A stretch of 64,000 bases of DNA from Chionoecetes opilio (GCA_016584305.1 JACEEZ010009492.1:27632-91631); one strand, 5' to 3'. Counted from the first letter of the stretch, positions 48,995 through 61,123 are shown. Made by a program: numbers and translations. Notes: generated by a model from the sequence alone, not told the origin.

Positions 48995-50811
48995 TATGGA
49001 GTGTTTAAAGAGGTGAAAGAGATCAGACCAGTTTATGGAGATAGAATACAGTGAGAAGTGACAAGATACTAACTGAAGATGATAAATCACTCGTTGCAGA
49101 TAGCAGGCTACTTTAGTTCAGAAATCAAAAAGGTATAAGAAAAATTAGAAAAAAATGGCAGAGGAAAGTCATCTGCCACATGGAGGAAGGTATAGGTGGT
49201 GTCAATATAGTGTTGAATAGCGCAGAGGCTAGGAGAGGAGGAAAATTTCCAATGTTTGGGGGTGTATACTGAAGCAGAGGGTTTAAAAAGGTTGAGGTGA
49301 GCCAATGAGGGGCTTGACTTACCATTGTGTTCACATGGGAGTGCTTGCTGTGCTAGTGCCAAGGGTGCCGTCCTGTAATAAAGGAATGAGACTGTCAGTG
49401 CAGGTCAGCAGTGTCAACAAGACAGTGTTGCAGACAACACTAAAATAAAACAGCCATGGGTAGTTTCATGTGATTGAAGCGGTAATTCCTCTCATCATTT
49501 TCAGTGCGTCAAGGTGAAGCCCAAGATGTGGCCTTACCTGTGCCCTGGTGCAGCAGGCCAGACAGCCAGCCAGCCACCACCTGCAAGGCAGCCACACACA
49601 CGCACACACCTGGGGAAGAGAGCACAGGCTGGCTGTCACACACGTACACACACACACTGTCCACCTCCATAGCCTGTGTGTGACCTCAGCATACCAGTCT
49701 CAATCAGGATTCAGTGGATTGACAGATTGAGTAATTATGTACTTTCATCAGGTGTGGCCTGTGTTCTTTAGTTCAGAAATTAAGAAGGTAAAAGAAAAAA
49801 GGAGAGAAAAAATGGCAGAGGAAAGTAATTTGCCATAGGTAGGAGGGTATAGGTGGTGTCAATAGTGTTGAATAGCACAGAGGCTAGAAGAGGAGGAAAA
49901 TTATCACCTTTGGTAGTGTATACTGAAGCAGAGGGTTTAAGTAGGCTGTGGCAATTGATTTAATGCCAAGAAAAGGTGAATGTGCAGAGGTGCATCAGAG
50001 GTCATATGGCACTATATAGGTTGTGGCGAGCCAATGAGGGGGAGAACTAAGGTTTTGGGAGCACCGAGGGAAGCTTGTAATAAGATATATATGGGTGCTA
50101 CTAGAGCGTGCGGTCTACACTTCTTACTCTACATTCTTACACTTCAAGCTGTAAAGTACTATTGCTATACGAGTATTATATAGTAGAGTATTATAGAAAA
50201 ACAAAACTGTAGTAAGCAAATTATTATTTAAATAAATCCCACCCTAAAGATAAACACTATCCATGAAATAAGAGGCTCCTTACCTGTTCCATCTTGATAT
50301 TCAGGACTGAAGTCTTGGCTTCTCCAACAGTAAGCTGGAGGAAGAAATACAACCTTCAGTCTCAAGACATTACCATTAGTAGAACCTATACAATACTGCC
50401 TCCTCAGAACATGTTGGGAATACAGTTCAACAAATCATTTCTGCAAATAATTGATCATCATTCAAACTATAAATGTAACTAAAATAAATTAAGTTCTCGG
50501 TGACTACTCTTCTATAATGTCGATAAGTATTGAGATTGAGTCTAATGCATTCAGATGATCAGTCTACAGCATCATTCCACACACGCTGAAGAGGAACGGA
50601 ATGTTTCAATAAAGGTGAAGTTTACTGAATTCTACTCTTTCATTGTTATAAGAAATAATTTGTTGGTTCAAAAACCACAAAGGTGCCCTAAGAGTCATTT
50701 CATATATAGGCGTGAGGAAACAGATCTTTTTTTGGTATTTTCAATCAAAATTAATATGTATCCTAGACTTTGTAGACTGGGCATAGTATCTGTTTTGTGC
50801 AGTTTGAACTC

Positions 50812-51187
50812 TTCTATTTTTTTTTTTTATTATGGACAAAATGCACTAAGGAAGCCACGCCCCCTGCTTCCCCTTCTATCCTACGGGCAGCTGATTGCTG
50901 CATTCCTCGTACCATCACTAACAATCACAATATCTTCATTACTTAACAGCGGCGTGACCACTGGACAGAGCAGCCATCTTCACTACAAAGGGATTTTTTA
51001 TTTTGTCACCCTCTGTAGTGAAGATTGCTCTGTCCAGTGGTCACGCCGCTGTTAAGTAGTGAAGACATTGTGATTGTTAGTGATGACACGAGGAATGCAT
51101 CAACCAAGTACCCAGTAGAATAGAAGGGGAGGCAGGGGGCGTGGCTTCCTTAAGTGCATTTTGAACATAATAAATAAAATAAGACTA
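50812..51187. mobile_element. foldback MITE (complete), unit 1
   Basis: Complete copy with both arms and small indels relative to 35273-35645. It is followed by the same exon-5-bearing sequence. Confidence 0.83.
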
Positions 51188-51857
51188 TACATCACCTTAT
51201 TTTGGCTGGAAAAGGTATTGCTTTGGTGGAAAGTATTTCATATATAATCTAAGTAACATAACTTCCACCTAATACCATGTCAGGTTACCTAAGATAAGTT
51301 TGATGTGTGGAGCAGAGGTAAGAGTTATTGTAAAGTGACTTTCAATACAAAGCCAATTCCCATGATCGAATATATATATTTATGTTCGTTATTGGCGGGA
51401 GACCTTTTGAGATGAAAATAGAAGCAAAGTTCTTGAAGCTGGCACTGAATGCTACAAATCTCTAGTTTAGTATTTTACATTGTTGACAAATGTCTTAACA
51501 ATCAATCCTAATATTTTCAGTACAATATAAAATAAATATTAATATCAAATACAAAACTATGAATAATGAGCATTTACCAACCTGTATTTTCCACAATGGC
51601 AGTCACAAGGAAATCCAGACTGTAAAGGAAAGACATTTTAAGTGCACAGTTAAGACCATACTTCAATTAAGCTACAAATTGACCCTCAGAATGTTGGGAC
51701 TAAGCTGTCTACATAAGACTTTCAGGCGAAAGATAGAAACTCATCATGAAAAGCAATAGTTAAGAGTACTAATTGTATCACTGATACAATATTATTGTTT
51801 TCAAAGTGTACATTAACAATTGACAATCAAACAGTCAACATAACCAGCGTGTTTACC

Positions 51858-52020
51858 TCAGTTTTCAGGTTTTATAAATTTCGCTTGAATGTAATTCCTC
51901 CGGGCATTTAAGCCTTCTTTCCTGTTGACCGTTTGGCGAGCCACATAGTGACAGCTTGCCACAGCATACCCGGCCTCACAGAAGAGACTGCCCAGCTCAT
52001 CCTTGGTGAAGTAATATGCC
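51858..52020 (-). CDS. METTL6: METTL6 exon 5 (last coding exon)
   Basis: 163 nt. The acceptor is CTTTAAG, and the first G completes the Arg codon left by exon 4. The translation AYYFTKDELGSLFCEAGYAV continues through VNRKEGLNARRNYIQAKFIK to PEN and stop. It matches the C-terminal segment of METTL2/6/8-type methyltransferases, in which NRKEG and the Q-x-KF ending are conserved. The stop lies directly before GGTAAAC, a possible splice donor, so the transcript could splice on into non-coding exons. This is the exon 5 nearest the functional exon 4. Confidence 0.93.
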
Positions 52021-52711
52021 CTTAAAGAAGAACAACTTCATCAGTAATTATGATAAAAGCTTCAGAAAAACTTACAAAACCAAAACTACTGTGGCGGGAG
52101 GTTCAATCATATCAAAGGGCAACAACTATCGATCCTACCTGTAATGCAATACACAGAAGGCTATACATATCACTTCATATGGAGTAGAGATAGGGTTAAC
52201 CTTACTTTAGAATCTAGATCCCATCTGCTTTACCAAGGTACCATTTGATACCAAGATATCTATCTTGGTATCAATTATATGCTTAGAGCTCTAGGACTAT
52301 CAATACCTCCCCACCTGAATTTCACCTTCCCGGGAGCTCATTTTGCCCAAGTGCCTAGACCACCAGGATTTCTCTTGACTTTCGGTATCATTAACATTTG
52401 CTGCCATTTTTTAAACAAAAATCACCACATACAGTTGGCCTATTAGACAAACTAGGTAAAAATTATACATGCTAATTATGCCAAATTATACATTCTCTGT
52501 TCAAATACTTCTATCACTCAATAAATGAAAGATTATGATATAATGAGTACGAGTGATTATAATTATATACCTATACTAGGGACCCGAATATCGCAGGGAT
52601 GAGGTTACCAAATCAATTTTTTTTTTTAAATAGAAGCCATGCTAGATAAAATCTCTACATAACTATATATACATAGCTATAATGAATCTTATGCAAGGTA
52701 GTTATAACTAA

Positions 52712-53285
52712 GGTATCTATATGTAAGAGGGTAACGCCAGTCATAGGCCCTATGTTTAACGCTACTGGGCGCCATCTTAGCGCCAAGGCCTCTTCGTTCA
52801 CTCTAGACCCGGGGAAGTTCTCAAGGCATTACCCCTTAGTATATCATGTTATATATATATAAAGGATACTGTTATCTTCGGAAATGTTTGTTCTATAAGA
52901 TGTATCACATAAAACATAGTAAAACACATTAAATAAAGGTCATTATGAGTGAAGAAATATGATGAACTTAACATTCACTTAAAACTCGTCATGTATAACT
53001 TTGTGGGACAGCTTATAAGATGGCAGATATCAATAGAAGCAGAATTTTATTAGCTTTTCATTGACATATTTCGTTTTCTGATACATACAGTAGTACCATG
53101 CAAACATTAGCGTTAACTAAATAAATCGCTGCGGCGTCGACCGCTCTCTCTCTCTCTTTCACGGAGAGAGAAAGATAGAGATAAGTGAGATATATGAGAG
53201 TAACCAAAAACCTTTTTTCAAATTATCTCTAAATATATATATTATAATATATATAATATATATATGAGAGAAGAGAGAAGAGAGA

Positions 53286-53316
<31 letters not shown>

Positions 53317-53653
53317 AGGGAAAAGAGAGAGGAGAGAGAGAGAGAGCAGAGAGAGAGACAGAGAGGAAAGAATTAAAGGTTTTTTGGTTACTCTCATATC
53401 TCACTCATCTCTTTCACTTATATATCTCTTTCACGGGGGGGGGGGGGGGGGGGGGGGGAGAGGGGGGGAGAGAGAGAGAGAGAGAGAAGAGGAGAGAGAG
53501 AAGAGGAAGGAGAGAGAGAGAGAGGAGAAGAGAGAGAGAGAGAAGACAGAGAGAGAATAAGTTTGGATTATTAACGATAAATCACGGGAGGAGGGAGGGG
53601 AGGAGAGGGGGAGGGGAGGAGGGAGAGAGAGAGAGAGAGAGGAGAGGAGAGAG

Positions 53654-53710
<57 letters not shown>

Positions 53711-53868
53711 GAATTAAAGGTTTTTGGTTACTCTCATATCTCACTCATCTCTTTCACTTATATATCTCTTTCACGGGGGGGGGGGGGGGGGGGGGGGGGG
53801 AGAGAGAGAGAGAGAGAGATAGAGAAGAGAGATAGAGAGATAGAGAGATAGAGAGATAGAGAGATAGA

Positions 53869-53909
<41 letters not shown>

Positions 53910-54332
53910 CGGTCGACGCCGCCGCGATTTATTTAGTTAATGCTAATATTTGCATGGTACTACTGTATGCATCAGAAAACGAAATATGTCAATGAAAAGC
54001 TAATAAAATTCTGCTTCTATTGATATCTGCCATCTTATAAGCTGTCCCACAAAGTTATACATGACGACGAGTTTTAAGTGAATGTTAAGTTCATCATATT
54101 TCTTCAGTCTCATAATGACCTTTATTTAATGTGTTTTACTATGTTTTATGTGATAATCTTATAGAACAAGCATTTCCGAAGATAACAGTCTATCCTTTAT
54201 ACATGTATAACATGATATACAGCGGGGTAATGCCTTGAGAACTTCACCAGGTCTTGGGTGAACGAAGAGGCTCTGGCGCTAAGATGGCGCCCACAAATAG
54301 AGTTGTCGCTACTCTATATAATATAGGTACTC
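52712..54332. mobile_element. 1.6-kb palindromic element private to unit 1
   Basis: Bounded by TAGTTATAACTAA on both sides (52699-52711 and 54333-54345). The sister unit has this sequence once, near 37148-37160, with no insertion. The ends are imperfect inverted repeats (GGTATCTATATG / CATATTATATAGGTACTC side). The arms share AAATGTTTGTTCTATA and TTCTATTGATATCTGCCATC-type blocks with the palindrome at 14790-15490. The centre is GA-, AT- and G-run-rich and itself partly inverted. No transposase. Confidence 0.88.
53145..53910. repeat. GA and poly-G simple-sequence core
   Basis: Alternating (GA)n tracts, two G runs of about 20 and 25 bases (53437-53457 and 53776-53800), GGGGAGGAGG purine tracts and a (GATAGA)n stretch (53818-53884). 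The module GGTTACTCTCATATCTC occurs in both orientations. GGTCGACGCC lies at both ends. Confidence 0.9.
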
Positions 54333-55305
54333 TAGTTATAACTAAACTTAAGTGATATGACAAGTGTCTTGAGGAAAAATGCTGAACAAACGTACCACCT
54401 ACCTAAATACCCACAATGAGATATTACACTATCTGAACAATTCTTTGCCATGACAATAATAGAATATCAATTGTGGTGGTGGCAGCTTTGCCAGTGCAAG
54501 AAAGTTTTGCAGCTTGGCCAGTTTTTGAAGAAGTTTGTAATGCCTAGAATCTCGCATGGTGCATCCTGCTTTTCCCTAAATGACCGATTTACAAGTATTG
54601 TTCCTGAGCCGATTGAGACATGATGTATAACAGACCATCTGTCTCACCCATTTGCCTAGGAATTAATCTACTTCCTCTTGACGGCCAGAGTGGAAAACTT
54701 CCACGCTGGTGCTTTTGGGAAGCAATACAACTACTAATCAGTTACAATGAAAGCATTTTCTAATTACCTTAGTAATTAACAAACTTGTCAAAACATGCTG
54801 TAGGCTTAGAGAAAGCTAAACACAAACCTCAACTAAGATTATAAACCAACGGTTCTCAAAAACTTGAAATTTCCTCCAAAACGTGCATGGATATCATTTA
54901 CCTAAGACACTTTCAATCAAGGATCTTCCAATCAGGTCCACCACACTACATAGGCAATAATTAGTTGAAGAAACAGAAAAATTGCCAAAATCCTAATTGG
55001 CCACTCGGCAAACATCACAGCATACTTTGAACAGACTACACCACCCGACTGATATTACTTAATCAGAACTGCTGACCACTATGACTGTTAATAATACAGC
55101 AAGAGAAATCTAAACTGTGATGAAATGGGAAAATATTAAGACAATGGTGAGAATTTTCTTCCAGGAAGAGATAACCACAAATTTTTGGGATCTGTAGAAT
55201 AATGACCGAGGTTGAATGATAGTCTGAACACTATTTTCTAGGGACAATTCTACACATAGCAAATAACGCCAATGCCAACTTACGACAAACTGCACAAGGA
55301 CATAC

Positions 55306-55541
55306 CTTGTGCCATCCTGTCGCACGTACAGCTGCGAGCCCAGCTTGCTGCCCGGGCTGAACCTGAGCATGGCCATGTCATATAGGCCGTAGTCCCGTAC
55401 TAGCACCATGCCTCCTGGCCTCAGGCACCGGTACAGGCTGCCAATCACCTCCTTGAACTTGCTGGGATGAATGGCAGACAGCACAAATATCATGCTGATT
55501 ATATCCACCTCATTACCATCCAACTTGCTGCTCAACTCATC
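55306..55541 (-). CDS. METTL6: METTL6 exon 4 (functional copy)
   Basis: 236 nt, acceptor GTTACAG, donor GTATGT. The translation begins DELSSKLDGNEVDIISMIFV. It contains LSAIHP, LRPGGMVLVRDYGLYDMAML and YVRQDGTR, the conserved central block of the METTL6 family. The phase is complete with exon 3 and leaves AG for exon 5. This is the only one of three exon 4 copies with an acceptor and all codons. Confidence 0.95.
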
Positions 55542-55895
55542 CTGTAACAAGAAAAAAGATTATTAACAACTGCTGCAGTAATCAAACTCTTCTCTCAACA
55601 GCTAGCAACACGTCGCCTAGCATACCTCCTGTATGAATACAATTTTCAACATTTGAGCTTTACTCTGTATAATTTAATTTCTTAGGAAAATTAACAACAC
55701 TGCCTTACATACCTCTAAAGAAAATGAAAAATATCTGTACCGGTATACTATTTCTAGTAATATTCTAGTTTCTCCTCTGTATTTAGAGCTCTTAAGTATA
55801 CATGCAGATATCAGCCTTGCCCACCCGTTCTCCATGTTGCAGTCTCTGGAAGCCAGTGTCCAAGTCCTACATCTTGAGATAACTTTTCTTTCTCT

Positions 55896-56533
55896 ACCGT
55901 AGATAACAGTGAAGTCGCCAGGCGCCAAATATTACGAATTATAGCATCACTACTGATTTTTATGTGCCACTGAAGATGTTACACAGTAGTTTATATCATG
56001 ATTGTATAATCTACCCTGTTTCAGCGTTGTTTTATGCTTTGTATCTGCAAATATAACTGTTGCGCATTTTGCTTCTCACGTTTTTCTTCGCGCGATGACA
56101 GACCGTAAACAGTAGCTTTTCGGGCGGCAGGACACTGACTTGCCAGATCATTCAAACTTTAATAAATTTATTTTCACGTTGGCAGAGGAATTTTTATATA
56201 TCCAAGCATCTTCCGCAGCTAATATACATACTTGTTTTACTTTACCTCTAATTTCCCTGAATTCCCCAGAGTGGCAACTCAACTGTTGGGTTAAAATACT
56301 AGCTGGCGACTTTACTGTAGTAGGTATAGTGAGCTCGCCACTCAGTTTTATTTTTGTCATTTGTTCATTTATAGCCCTAATGACACAGATGAAGACACAA
56401 AATGACACTTTCCAGATAGCCCCTTCTAACTTTCCTGAAATCATGGATGTAGAAATGTAAGTATTAACGCCACCACACGGCTGTAAATAACAAAGAAACT
56501 TAGAACTGGCGACTTCACTGTTATCTACGGTAG
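55896..56533. mobile_element. TIR element in METTL6 intron 3
   Basis: Inverted ends TACCGTAGATAACAGTGAAG and CTTCACTGTTATCTACGGTA, 638 bp apart, with related GGCGACTTTACTGTAG internally. No convincing coding sequence; the 106-codon open frame at 56140 has no recognisable motif. Confidence 0.7.
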
Positions 56534-57331
56534 CTGACCCTATATAGCTCTACCACTACTATTCTTATTCCTCATACTTTACACCTTATACTGCAGCTTT
56601 TTTTTCCATGAACCCATACCGCTATCTGCCGTTCGTAAACACATCCCAAATGAAGCAACTCATCCTAATCAATTTGGTTTTAAAATCCTGACTAGGCCTA
56701 GCATACCAGATTTCCACCTACACTACCCAGTTCAATTTACACATTAATCAAGCGGTCTACAATAAATTAATGGTTCATAAATACAAGTGATCAAAACTGC
56801 AACTTACAGCACTATTCTCACATTAAACAGTGTAACAGAGTCCAGAATACTTTATATAACTGCTGCAGCTGTTCTACAGTACCGAACTTAATAGTGGTAA
56901 ATGATTGCCACAATGAAATAGCACCATCTGAACAATAATTATTCTCAGCCATGACATTAATAGAATATCAATTGTGGTGGTTTTGACTCGACAGGTACAA
57001 TTTTCATACTTGATACTGAAATGCACAACCAAATAGCACTGAAAATTCTGAACTAAAAAGTTTACCAGCTTGGCCAGTGCAAGTTTTTAAAGAAGTTTGT
57101 AATGCCTAGAATCTCGCATGGTGCATCCTGCTTTTCCCTAAATGACTGATTTACAACTATTGTTCCTGAGCCGATTGAGACATGATGTATAATAGACCAT
57201 CTGTCTCACCCATTTGCCTAGGAATTAATCTACTTCCTCTTGACGGCCAGAGTGGAAAACTTCCACGCTGGTGCTTTTGGGAAGCAATATAACTACTTAT
57301 AAGTTACAATGAGGGCACACTTTCTTATTAC

Positions 57332-57493
57332 CTTAGTTAGGTCGCATTCAAAGACCTGAATCCTGCTTGGATCATACTTTAGGTGGTCTCTCACAAACTG
57401 GACAGCACGGGATGAAAAATCGCAGGCGTACACAAACAGGCTCGGGTCATCCTCCAGGAGCGGATATATAAAGTTGCCAACACCACAGCCAAC
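57332..57493 (-). CDS. METTL6: METTL6 exon 3 (SAM-binding motif)
   Basis: 162 nt (54 codons), acceptor TTTTCAG, donor GTAATAAG. It encodes VGCGVGNFIYPLLEDDPSLF, then YACDFSSRAVQFV and FECDLTK. VGCGVGN preceded by LLE from exon 2 is the glycine-rich motif I that binds S-adenosylmethionine. CDFS and CDLT are the later nucleotide-binding loops. No disruptions are seen. Confidence 0.95.
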
Positions 57494-58033
57494 CTGAAAA
57501 AAGATAATTATCAAATCTATCAATACAAATGTGTGTGCATCTGGATGCTTTCAAGACTAATTTTATACTATTACTGAAATTCAATAACTGGGTGGGAATA
57601 ATACGGTAGCCCCTCGCCATACAAAGCCTAGCTTTATGAAGTTTTGCTTGTTGGACCGATCTTCTCTAGCCCCCTTTATTTTTCATATGAAAGCTCTCCC
57701 TCGCTTATGCAGTTCCGGAAACAATCCAATGAAACTTGCAATTTGTAATGAATCTTATAAAGGAATGGGAAAACAAATCCCCTCCACAACTACCTATCTA
57801 TCATTTTATAATTTATATTTTACTACTGCATGCAAACTACTATCTATGGATTGAAAAAATTGTGTAACCAATAGGAAGCATATGAAATTGCAAACATGAA
57901 CCCTAGGGTGATTTTAAAATTGAACTCCTATTCCACAGTAAACAATTAAAACCTATTATAATCAAATTCAAAATTATCACAACCATTGAGCGCAAGGAAG
58001 CCAATAAAGGACACCAATGGAGTATTTACTCAC

Positions 58034-58115
58034 CTCTAAAAGAACTCTAGAAACTCCTCCACTTCCAACAAGCTCCTGAAACTCTCTTGTAGTCCAATGG
58101 CGGTCTTTGAAGAAC
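58034..58115 (-). CDS. METTL6: METTL6 exon 2
   Basis: 82 nt, acceptor GTGTAG, donor GTGAGT. It encodes FFKDRHWTTREFQELVGSGG then VSRVLLE. FFKDRHW is a signature of the m3C tRNA methyltransferase family. It is too short to be noticed as an open frame alone, but both splice sites and phases fit exons 1 and 3. Confidence 0.93.
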
Positions 58116-58689
58116 CTACACAGAACACAAAATTCAAAATAATGGCAAACAGTTACCAGAGTTCAGAATAAACATTTGGTTCTACTGCAGTTTAATGCAA
58201 TAAAGGCATGTAATTATAACCGCCCTTAACTTGTAGATTTGACCATTTACAGTATTTCTAACCCCTACAACCGTCGGAATAAGGGGTAACTATTTAAACT
58301 AGGGGACAAATAGGGTGTACTGTATTCAAACTAGTTTTACCAAACATTAAAGTCTTTAAAGCACCCACCCACAGAATTGTGGTTACAATATATACAAGTA
58401 AATAGGGAGTTTTAAAGACTCAACAAATCTGTGGATAGAGATGAAGAGTGCCTAGGTAATGTATGTACATCAAAGGAACCATCATATATATGCTACCGAA
58501 CTCTTATAGCTTCATTATGTTCCCAAGAGGCCTTGGGTTTAAAATATCAAATCCAGTCATGCAAACTGGAAATGGTCATAACTCAATAACTATAACACCT
58601 TCCATCACTAGTAGAAAACGTGCAAACTATCATTATTCATATCAACTTCTCCCGGTTAAAATATGCAGTTTCAACCAATACTCAAGACA

Positions 58690-59131
58690 ATGAGATATTG
58701 CACTATCTGAACAATAATTACTCTAAGCCTTTACTTTACAGAATATAAAATATGGTGGTTTTAACTCGTTTAAATTTTCATACTTGATACTGAAATGCAC
58801 AACAAAAAACCACTGAAAACAGGCTTACTGAAAATCATAACTAAAAAGTTTTGCAGCTTGGCCAGTGCAAGTTTTTAAAGCTTGTAATGCCTAGAATCTC
58901 ACATGGTGCATCCTGCTTTTCCCTAAATGACAGATTTACAGGTATTGTTCCTGAGCCGATTGAGACATGATGTATAATAGACCATCTGTCTCACCCATTT
59001 GCCTAGGAATTAATCTACTTCCTCTTGACGGCCAGAGTGGAAAACTTCCACGCTGGTGCTTTTGGGAAGCAATACAACTACTAATCAGTTACAATGAGGG
59101 CACACTTTATAATTACCTTAAAGTTAGGTCA
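58690..59131. repeat. ~370-bp intronic segment, copy 4, with exon 3 edge relic
   Basis: Besides the shared segment, its right end CAATGAGGGCACACTTT followed by ATTACCTTAAAGTTAGGTCA mimics the donor edge of exon 3 at 57310-57345. It is therefore a duplicate that included the end of exon 3, now decayed. Confidence 0.75.
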
Positions 59132-59333
59132 CTGACATAAGGCCATTCACCAACCTAACCCGGGCATTGAAAACTTACCCTAACCTCACTGGGGGAGAGG
59201 GGACGGGGTTACCGCCCCCCTATGTTATTTTCCATTTAATGATAAAGAATCGTTCAGGATACTTAAAACCACCGATCGTGTATTGGTTGTAACTGCCCTT
59301 ATACTATTGTCCCCTTATGCAATATTTGCTCAC

Positions 59334-59557
59334 CTGGTTTCATTGCGCATGTAGAACTTATCCCAATTCTTTGCAGCTTCCTTCTCTAATTTATGCTGAT
59401 GGAATGCAGGCACCAGCCCTCTGGAGTCCTGCTTCTGTAGCAGATGCTTTTCTGCTTCATTCAATATTGGTAATTCCTGCTCAACCTCATTTTGCTGCTC
59501 TTCAGAATTCATACCGAGTTCAGTCACTCCATCCCTGATGACGAAGGATCCATGCAT
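59334..59557 (-). CDS. METTL6: METTL6 exon 1 and gene overview
   Basis: METTL6 is an S-adenosylmethionine-dependent methyltransferase that makes 3-methylcytidine at position 32 of serine tRNAs, working with seryl-tRNA synthetase in known species. This exon starts MHGSFVIRDGVTELGMNSEE and contains AEKHLLQKQ, HQHKLEKEAAKNWDKFYMRN and the split Arg codon before donor GTGAGC. LEKEAAKNWDxFYxRN is diagnostic. Joined exons (59557-59334, 58115-58034, 57493-57332, 55541-55306, 52020-51858) total 867 nt, giving 288 aa, close to the human length of about 284. The start is the first in-frame ATG; MNSEEQQ, 15 residues later, is an alternative. METTL2/8 is less likely because the protein is short and has the METTL6-type DRHW/LLEVGCG arrangement. 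Confidence 0.93.
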
Positions 59558-59738
59558 TAAAATACAATAAGATACTTGTGCATATTTTTTTTGAAACTTG
59601 CACTGTACAACACATGTTTACTAACACAAAGATGAAGTATGGAAAATAAATATATGCAATCTTAGCCAACATGCTCTAGTTCGAAAGTTCGAAAGAGAAA
59701 AAATACTCATTAGGCCTCCAATGTAAAAGAGGAGGTAG

Positions 59739-60293
59739 TACCTGGAACTCTCGCCGCGGCCTTAGTGTTCCTATTTTAGGCGAGTTCCTGTTCTTTATCT
59801 TTATATTACAGTACTCGATATATAAATTTAATTAGCTTTTACCAGTCTTTCTGTACTAGGGGGTTAAATCAGCAATGGCTTAAATTGGGTTAGGTTACGT
59901 AACAAATGTCCAGGTTAGAATAGTGTGCTATCGGGGGTCTGGGGGGCGCAACCAAGGCCTAGAACAATCTGCGAGGAATTCCACGCGTCATACTATTGAA
60001 TATAATTTCGGTCCTTAACCCTCCAGAAATATCTCCGTGGGGTCCGTGGCCGCGTGGTGGGGTTATGGAACTGGCGCAGAATAATCAACAGAACTCTCGC
60101 CAGCAGTGGAACACTCGTCGACGTGGAAACTTTCGGCTGTTCAAGCTAATGCTGGTATTTAATCCCTGAATGTAGAAACGCGGGTAAAATTTCATTAAAT
60201 GTATATATTGGGTACTGTAATATAAAGTTCAAGAACTAGAACTGTCGCCGAGAATAGGCCCAGACTCCCCGATGTCTGCGACAGCTCCAGGTA
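59739..60293. mobile_element. TIR element, family copy B, upstream of METTL6
   Basis: The ends TACCTGGAACTCTCGCC and GCGACAGCTCCAGGTA are inverted. The arms share ATATTACAGTAC and TTTAATCCCTGAATGTAG-type blocks with copy A at 10658. It has no genes. It lies between the METTL6 start and its possible 5' UTR exon. Confidence 0.78.
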
Positions 60294-60785
60294 CCGCGTG
60301 GTGCACGTGGCCCCCAGATCGCACCCCGCACAGCCCTCCCCACGCCAGGGTCGCTGGTCTAAGGATAGATGCCGAGAGGCTTCAGTATCAACCACTTTAT
60401 AATGTATACGAACCGATTATTAATACTGTGGGCCTAGTAAGGAAACTAGGTATTATCTCATATTATAACTAAATCACCAAAATGCCCTACTACCCACACG
60501 ATAGTTATGTTCCATGCATTACGATAAGCTGCACATACCACACCGCACACCAACAATTAATTAATTATAGTTAAATGCACCGCCTCCCACGGACCTGCCG
60601 CACACGTGGCGCCAACGGGATAATTTTATCTGGGGTCAAGTTCCCATGGCAACACCTCACCTCTGTATCACTAGCCGAGGACATCGACCTGACGCGGCGT
60701 GAATCCCTGTGACCCACCTGTGCTGAAGGGACATACAAGTGTTCAGGGTTATCTATGACGGTACAGTATCAGGTTATTGCCTCAC

Positions 60786-60870
60786 CTGTAGAGTAATGCA
60801 GATGATGATACGTGTCGTCCTCTCCCAGCGCCGCGTACGAGGAAGTGAGAGCGAGGCTTGACGTCAGGGA
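60786..60870 (-). promoter_or_regulatory. METTL6: possible METTL6 5' UTR exon and CRE site
   Basis: The minus strand has a donor-like CTACAG/GTGAGG at about 60786. A perfect palindromic TGACGTCA (CRE/ATF site) lies at 60859-60866, in GC-rich surroundings. This fits a first non-coding exon and promoter for METTL6, spliced to an acceptor upstream of 59557. The interval 60294-60785 and 60871-61090 shows nothing else. Confidence 0.35.
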
Positions 60871-61123
60871 AAGACCGCGCCTTAACGATGCCATGCAACA
60901 CCTGATTTGTAGTTATAACCTCACCTCACTCACCTTGCATACCCTGGATAGCGTTGCAGCCTACCACACCTTACTCTTATTTCTTGCCAATAATCGTGGT
61001 CAGTAAAAGAATTAAGAAATACGTTGTAATGACTGTGGAATAAATGGATGTTGTAAATTTCAACTTCTAATATCTTCTCGTACAGTTGCAAGACGTGTAC
61101 CAATGGTGATGCGCACTGGGTGA

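Larger units (their letters stand above)
46043..55525. repeat. METTL6-derived tandem unit 1 (~9.5 kb, functional)
   Basis: Contains the functional exon 4 and exon 5. Relative to unit 2 it lacks about 890 bp near 46418 (a deletion joining sequence equivalent to 39744 and 40629). It has a private 1.6-kb insertion at 52712-54332. It lacks the outer MITE segment next to exon 4. Confidence 0.88.

Noticed and set aside
34690..50482. Repeated blocks as a CRISPR-like array
   Set aside because: Units are kilobases long and contain intron and exon sequence. The genome is eukaryotic.
56140..56460. 106-codon frame in METTL6 intron 3
   Set aside because: Lies within a TIR element, has an antisense frame of similar length and no family motif.
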